Below, in pieces: positions 60,139 through 64,000 of a DNA stretch of 64,000 nt; position 1 is the stretch's first letter, and every line of letters starts with the position of its first letter. Source of the DNA: Parabacteroides timonensis (lineage in GTDB: Bacteria; Bacteroidota; Bacteroidia; Bacteroidales; Tannerellaceae); assembly GCF_900128505.1 (NCBI RefSeq), contig NZ_LT669941.1, positions 1,721,760 through 1,785,759 on the forward strand, in the 5' to 3' direction. Position numbers and translations under genes: made by a program. The notes beneath the pieces are model-generated. The model ran no database searches. It was not told where the DNA came from and worked only from the letters and a program-made list of their open reading frames with translations.

Positions 60139-60750
60139 ATGATAGATTTTATCACCTTTTGCGACTATACCGGAACTTTTGCGTTTGCAATTAGCGGTAT
60201 CCGCCTCGCCTCCGCCAAACAATTTGATTGGTTCGGGGCCTACGTGGTCGGGTTGGTCACAGCCGTTGGCGGGGGTACGGTGCGCGATATACTACTCAAC
60301 GCGACACCGTTCTGGATGGAACAGACTTCTTATTTAACAGTATCGGCGCTGGCTTTATTATTTGTTATCATTTTCCGGAAATACGTTATCCGGCTCAATA
60401 ATACCTTCTTTATCTTCGACGCGATCGGTCTGGGGCTGTTCGTGGTGGTGGGTATCGCCAAAACACTCGAGTTCGGCTTCCCCATGTGGGTGGCTATCGT
60501 GATGGGGACTATCACCGGTTCGTTCGGAGGGATGATACGAGACATATTAATCAACGAGGAACCGTTGATTTTCCGGAAAGATATCTATGCGCTGGCCTGC
60601 GTCTTCGGCGGGCTTGTCTACTACCTCTGCATGCTGATCGGGCTCAGTCCTGCCGTCACGCAGTTCTCGTCGGCACTCGGAGTATTCCTGATGCGCATAA
60701 TAGCGGTTAAATATCACATAAGCGTCCCGGTATTGAAGGGAGAAGAATAA
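60139..60750 (+). CDS. Trimeric intracellular cation channel (TRIC)-like membrane protein (YadS/UPF0126)
   Basis: A 203-residue protein with seven helices in two repeats, each with GGG-type motifs: AISGIRLASAKQFDWFGAYVVGLVTAVGGGTVRDIL and WVAIVMGTITGSFGGMIRDILINEEP. The GGGxxRD and GGxxRD sequences are the TRIC/UPF0126 signature. Members are K+ channels or glycine transporters in some bacteria. TATTTTTG at 60118-60125 precedes it. Asparaginase follows 18 bases downstream. Confidence 0.9.
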   Translation: MIDFITFCDYTGTFAFAISGIRLASAKQFDWFGAYVVGLVTAVGGGTVRDILLNATPFWMEQTSYLTVSALALLFVIIFRKYVIRLNNTFFIFDAIGLGLFVVVGIAKTLEFGFPMWVAIVMGTITGSFGGMIRDILINEEPLIFRKDIYALACVFGGLVYYLCMLIGLSPAVTQFSSALGVFLMRIIAVKYHISVPVLKGEE

Positions 60751-60763
60751 TTTATTACCTTTG
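60733..60763 (+). promoter_or_regulatory. Consensus promoter of the asparaginase gene, start codon at +1
   Basis: TTG (60733-60735), 20-base spacer, TACCTTTG (60756-60763). The ATG at 60768 is only 4 bases after the element. Either the transcript is leaderless or the ATG at 60780 is used. Confidence 0.6.
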
Positions 60764-60767
60764 CAGT

Positions 60768-61838
60768 ATGACAGTAAACATGAACGATCAACGTGACAAG
60801 GCATCGATCCTGCTAATCTATACAGGCGGTACAATCGGAATGATTGAAAACCCTGAAACCGGAGTACTTGAATCTTTTAATTTCCAGCACCTCAGAGACA
60901 ATATGCCGGAACTGAAGAAACTGGGCTACTCGGTGTCGACCATCCAGTTCGACCCGGTGATGGACTCGTCGGAAATGGGCCCGGAATCGTGGATGAAGAT
61001 TGTACGGATTATCGCCGACAACTATACCCAGTACGACGGCTTTGTCATCCTGCACGGTACCGACACCATGTCGTTCACCGCCTCCGCCCTGAGCTTTATG
61101 TTGGAGAACCTGAGCAAACCGGTCATCTTCACCGGCTCACAGCTGCCCATCGGAATGCTGCGGACCGACGGAAAGGAAAACCTCATCACCGCCATCGAAA
61201 TAGCCGCAGCCAAGGAGAACGGTGTGCCCATCGTGCCCGAAGTATGCATCTTCTTCGAAAACGACCTGTTGAGAGGCAACCGGACAAGCAAAATCAATGC
61301 CGACAATTTCAACGCGTTTCGTTCGTACAATTACCCGGCTCTCGCGCACGCGGGGATCTATATAAAGTATGATACCGGACAGATTTATCACTCGGTATCA
61401 CGCAAACCGCTGAAACCTCATTACCTCTTGGACAGGAACATTGCGATACTTAAACTCTTCCCCGGGATCTCTCCCCAGGTAGTGGAAAGCATACTCAATA
61501 TACCCGATCTGAAAGGGGTCGTGATGGAAACCTTCGGGAGCGGCAACGCACCGAGCTACGAGTGGTTCCTGACCATGCTCAAAGAGGCCGTCGACCGCGG
61601 AATTGTGATTGTTAATGTCACCCAGTGCAGCGCCGGCAGCGTCGAGATGCACCGTTACGAGACTGGGCATAAACTGCTGGAGGCCGGCGTGATAAGCGGG
61701 TTCGACAGCACGACGGAGAGTGCCGTCACCAAGTTAATGTTCCTTTTCGGCCACGGACTGACTCCGGAGGAAGTGAAGGATCACATGAACTGTTCGCTGA
61801 TCGGGGAAGTGACGATCCCGGATGCGTTCCGTTCGTGA
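60768..61838 (+). CDS. ansA: Type I L-asparaginase
   Basis: A 356-residue enzyme that hydrolyses asparagine to aspartate and ammonia. The N-terminal active-site Thr is in ILLIYTGGTIGMIENPETGV, and the second Thr in ILHGTDTMSFTASALSFML (Thr-Asp pair). The C-terminal region has METFGSGNAPS. Without a signal peptide, it is cytoplasmic (type I) by inference. A start at 60780 (MNDQRDKASI) would be 4 residues shorter and is possible because of the promoter position. Confidence 0.93.
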   Translation: MTVNMNDQRDKASILLIYTGGTIGMIENPETGVLESFNFQHLRDNMPELKKLGYSVSTIQFDPVMDSSEMGPESWMKIVRIIADNYTQYDGFVILHGTDTMSFTASALSFMLENLSKPVIFTGSQLPIGMLRTDGKENLITAIEIAAAKENGVPIVPEVCIFFENDLLRGNRTSKINADNFNAFRSYNYPALAHAGIYIKYDTGQIYHSVSRKPLKPHYLLDRNIAILKLFPGISPQVVESILNIPDLKGVVMETFGSGNAPSYEWFLTMLKEAVDRGIVIVNVTQCSAGSVEMHRYETGHKLLEAGVISGFDSTTESAVTKLMFLFGHGLTPEEVKDHMNCSLIGEVTIPDAFRS

Positions 61839-61884
61839 TAATACTATGTAAAACAGAATGTGCCGCGAGGCGGAATAGAAAAAC

Positions 61885-62688
61885 ATGAAACTATCATTTC
61901 TTAGCTTAGCAAGTGGAAGCAGTGGCAACTGCTATTATCTGGGTACTCCCGAATTCGGGATACTGATTGATGCGGGTATCGGGATCCGAACCATAAAGAA
62001 GGTGTTGAAAGATAAAGCGATCGACTTTTCCAAAATCGTGGCCGTCCTTATCACTCACGACCATGCAGACCATATCAAGACGGTAGGCTGCCTGGGAGAA
62101 AAAATGAACCTGCCGGTCTACACCACCGCCGCTGTTCACCGTGGGATCGAAAAGAGCCGTTATGTGGAGGAGACGCTGTCTACCTCCCGCCGGGTTATCG
62201 AGAAGGAAGTGCCTTTCAGCATCCGCGATTTCAATATCATCGCCTTTGAAGTTCCCCACGACAGTACCGACAACGTGGGCTATTATATAGAATATGGTGA
62301 GCATAAGTTTACCTTCGCCACCGACGTAGGCCATATCACCGACACGGTGACCCGCTACATGCGCATGGCCAACCACCTGATTATCGAAGCGAACTACGAC
62401 GAGGAGATGCTCCGTTTCGGAACCTATCCCGCCTTCCTGAAGGAACGTGTCGCCAGCCCGACCGGCCACCTCAGCAACCGCGAAGCCGCCGAGTTCCTGG
62501 CCGCCAACTACGATCCGAAACTGAAGGATATCTGGTTGTGTCACCTCAGCCGCGACAACAATCACCCGGAGCTCGCCTTCAAAACGATCGATATACGTCT
62601 TTTTCAGGAGGGAGTGCGCGTAGGTAAAGACGTCTCTCTCATAGCGCTTAAGCGTACTACTCCGTCCGATATTTTTGAATTCGAGTAA
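61885..62688 (+). CDS. MBL-fold metallohydrolase, YycJ/WalJ type
   Basis: A 267-residue metallo-beta-lactamase-fold protein. It begins FLSLASGSSGNCYYL and has the metal motif ITHDHADH (HxHxDH), then VPHDSTDN and ATDVGHIT, with a further His in LCHLSRDNNHPE. The YycJ branch is close to exonuclease- or nuclease-type MBLs, with a possible part in cell-wall regulation. It is 46 bases downstream of ansA on the same strand. Confidence 0.92.
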   Translation: MKLSFLSLASGSSGNCYYLGTPEFGILIDAGIGIRTIKKVLKDKAIDFSKIVAVLITHDHADHIKTVGCLGEKMNLPVYTTAAVHRGIEKSRYVEETLSTSRRVIEKEVPFSIRDFNIIAFEVPHDSTDNVGYYIEYGEHKFTFATDVGHITDTVTRYMRMANHLIIEANYDEEMLRFGTYPAFLKERVASPTGHLSNREAAEFLAANYDPKLKDIWLCHLSRDNNHPELAFKTIDIRLFQEGVRVGKDVSLIALKRTTPSDIFEFE

Positions 62689-62749
62689 AATTCCTTCGAA
62701 AAAACCGGATGAAAAGTTTGCAAAGAAAAATTAAACCTCTATCTTTGCA

Positions 62750-62757
62750 CCCGCAAT
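62750..62757 (+). promoter_or_regulatory. -7 element (TATCTTTG) of the tRNA-Lys genes
   Basis: An exact TAnnTTTG match 24 bases before the first tRNA-Lys. No TTG at the usual spacing is seen. Confidence 0.5.
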
Positions 62758-62781
62758 CAGGAAACAACCTATTGCATGAAT

Positions 62782-62854
62782 GACTTGGTAGCTCAGCTGG
62801 TAGAGCAAATGACTCTTAATCATTGGGTCGAGGGTTCGAGCCCCTCCCAGGTCA
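62782..62854 (+). tRNA. tRNA-Lys (anticodon CTT), copy 1
   Basis: Acceptor GACTTGG pairs with CCAGGTC, TA at positions 8-9, D-arm GCTC-AGCTGGTA-GAGC, anticodon arm AATGA-CTCTTAA-TCATT (anticodon CTT), variable loop GGGTC, T-arm GAGGG-TTCGAGC-CCCTC, discriminator A. Exactly 73 bases, CCA not encoded. Confidence 0.96.
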
Positions 62855-62879
62855 CTCTATAAAGAAACCAACACATGTT

Positions 62880-62952
62880 GACTCGGTAGCTCAGCTGGTA
62901 GAGCAAATGACTCTTAATCATTGGGTCGAGGGTTCGAGCCCCTCCCGGGTCA
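62880..62952 (+). tRNA. tRNA-Lys (anticodon CTT), copy 2
   Basis: Identical to copy 1 except in the acceptor stem, where GACTTGG/CCAGGTC has become GACTCGG/CCGGGTC: a compensated U-A to C-G change at pair 5-68. 73 bases, no CCA. Confidence 0.96.
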
Positions 62953-63113
62953 CAAAAGAGGAAAGGATAACAGCATTTATCGGTAAAACGGTGAATGCTG
63001 TTTTTGTTTGCAACCCAGCGTTACCTTCCCTTCCGCTTAATTCAAGTTGTGCCCATGTAATCCAACTTTTAGATTGATTTGTTGTTATATTAATATAACT
63101 AAAGGACATTTTT

Positions 63114-63653
63114 ATGAAAACATTCATTATAACTCTAATTGCAATAATAATGACAACAACAATCAACGCACAGCAAAAAAGTTTTTATGACTTCACTGTG
63201 AAAACAATCGACGGAAAGGATTTCCCACTTTCCTCTTTAAAAGGGAAGAAAGTATTAGTTGTCAATGTGGCTTCCAAATGTGGCTTCACCCCACAATATG
63301 CCAAACTTGAAGAATTATACACCAAATATGAGAAAGATAACTTCGTAATAATCGGCTTTCCCGCCAACAACTTCCTCGGACAGGAACCCGGCAGCAACGA
63401 AGAAATCAAAAAGTTCTGCACATTGAATTACGGGGTCACATTCCCCATGATGGCGAAAATATCCGTGAAAGGAAAGGACATCGCCCCCCTTTACCAGTGG
63501 CTCACGCAGAAAAGCGAAAACGGTGTCGCCAATGCCAAGGTAGGCTGGAACTTCCACAAATTCCTGATCGACGAAAACAGCAACTGGGTCGCCTCCTACG
63601 GCTCGCCAACAGATCCGCTATCCGAAAAGATTGTGGACTGGATTGTGGAGTAA
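63114..63653 (+). CDS. Exported glutathione peroxidase-family protein
   Basis: A 179-residue thiol peroxidase with an N-terminal signal peptide (MKTFIITLIAIIMTTTINA), so it is probably periplasmic. The peroxidatic Cys is in NVASKCGFTPQY, FPANNFLGQEPGSNEEI holds the Gln, and WNFHKFLID the Trp/Asn tetrad. Such bacterial GPx proteins use thioredoxin more than glutathione. The export signal is less common for the family in Bacteroidetes. The second Cys (KKFCTLNYG) may be resolving. Confidence 0.92.
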   Translation: MKTFIITLIAIIMTTTINAQQKSFYDFTVKTIDGKDFPLSSLKGKKVLVVNVASKCGFTPQYAKLEELYTKYEKDNFVIIGFPANNFLGQEPGSNEEIKKFCTLNYGVTFPMMAKISVKGKDIAPLYQWLTQKSENGVANAKVGWNFHKFLIDENSNWVASYGSPTDPLSEKIVDWIVE

Positions 63654-63679
63654 GTCATAGAAGTATATTTGCGTTTAAA

Positions 63680-63801
63680 ACGCAATCTATTGCCATGTTG
63701 TTTGCAATGTTTTGCCATGTAGGTGGCAGAGTCCTGCCATAGGCATGGCAGAGGTCTGCCAATAGGGTGGCAAAGCTCTGCCAATACGATGGCAAAACCT
63801 T
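63680..63801. repeat. TGGCA...TGCCA tandem palindrome array, 22-base period
   Basis: 16-base palindromic units begin at 63680, 63702, 63724, 63746 and 63768, exactly 22 bases apart, and a sixth half unit at 63790. Examples are TGGCAGAGTCCTGCCA, TGGCAGAGGTCTGCCA and TGGCAAAGCTCTGCCA, separated by six unrelated bases. It lies between the peroxidase gene and the next gene. The rest of the region to 63964 holds a hairpin near 63825-63860 (CCGC...GCGG) and no gene. Confidence 0.75.
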
Positions 63802-63964
63802 TTGCTTATGGTACCCACAAACAAAAGCCGCCCTATTCTCACGAACAGAGCGGTTGTTTGCCCTCTAAAGGGCTTGGGATACAACGTTATTAGATATGAG
63901 GATTAACGTTATAGAGTAAAAAGTATGATTTCACCAATTACATTCAAAAAAACTATTCTTACTT

Positions 63965-64000
63965 TTAATTTTTCCAATCTACAATAAAATCTGTTCCCGT
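63965..64000 (-). CDS. C-terminal end of a gene entering from the right edge
   Basis: On the minus strand a frame enters the window and reads TGTDFIVDWKN, then TAA at 63965-63967. The tail is protein-like, but only 11 codons are visible, so it is a tentative call and no family can be named. Confidence 0.3.
   Translation of the reverse strand, partial: TGTDFIVDWKN

Noticed and set aside
63680..63801. A CRISPR array
   Set aside because: The 16-base palindromes with 6-base spacers are too short, and no cas genes are present.

Overview
The window looks like a chromosomal segment of a gut Bacteroidales bacterium, most likely Parabacteroides or a close relative. Many genes are preceded by the Bacteroidetes -7 element TAnnTTTG, several with a TTG or TTTG about 19-21 bases further upstream. 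Other supports are a GH97 glycosidase, a Nudix-type xylose regulator, a ribosomal protein S16 with a long Ala/Lys-rich tail, a DUF3943 outer-membrane protein and GLUG-repeat surface protein. The genus is an inference from gene content; no 16S gene is present.

Layout. 1-1.2 kb: 5' part of a GLUG-repeat secreted protein, with a 24-base inverted repeat pair upstream that may bound an invertible promoter. 2-16.8 kb: GH97 glycosidase, double SGNH esterase, MATE pump, Crp-type regulator, pncC/cinA, a 430-base structured repeat element, tsaD, TamB, dus, lipB, mtgA. 16.8-22.1 kb: xylose operon (Nudix regulator, xylB, xylA, xylE-like symporter). 22.4-31 kb: Ktr potassium transporter, CorC-type protein, an orphan CARF-nuclease (Card1/Can2-like), sugar isomerase, small regulators, CDGSH protein. 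31-34 kb: large outer-membrane beta-barrel protein.

34-41.7 kb is the most notable region, an RNA-repair island. A WYL regulator is divergent from a Ro60/Rsr orthologue (TROVE plus vWA). Three tandem Y-RNA-like genes follow, the first carrying a nearly complete, circularly permuted tRNA-like module. Then come a small tail-anchored protein, RtcB ligase, a KxDG-type RNA ligase and an HD-phosphohydrolase/P-loop kinase fusion. The island ends against a truncated homocysteine methyltransferase remnant. Together these could present RNAs to Ro60 through tRNA mimicry, heal their ends with the kinase/HD protein, and seal them through two chemically different ligases.

41.7-54.9 kb is an accessory-rich stretch: Lrp, EamA, ORF6N, DJ-1, HxlR, a frameshifted membrane gene with an XRE regulator, HigBA toxin-antitoxin, DsrE, DUF3788, GNAT, nadX, a dehydrogenase, VOC, GrpB, an LspA-like protein, AraC, ogt and a maltose-acetyltransferase-type enzyme. 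55-63.7 kb is mostly housekeeping: tRNA-Ser, thioredoxin lipoprotein, rpsP, ABC-F, DUF3943, TRIC-type protein, asparaginase, YycJ-type MBL protein, two tRNA-Lys and a glutathione peroxidase.

Across the window, several intergenic regions hold degenerate tandem arrays that share a 22-base period although their unit sequences differ.
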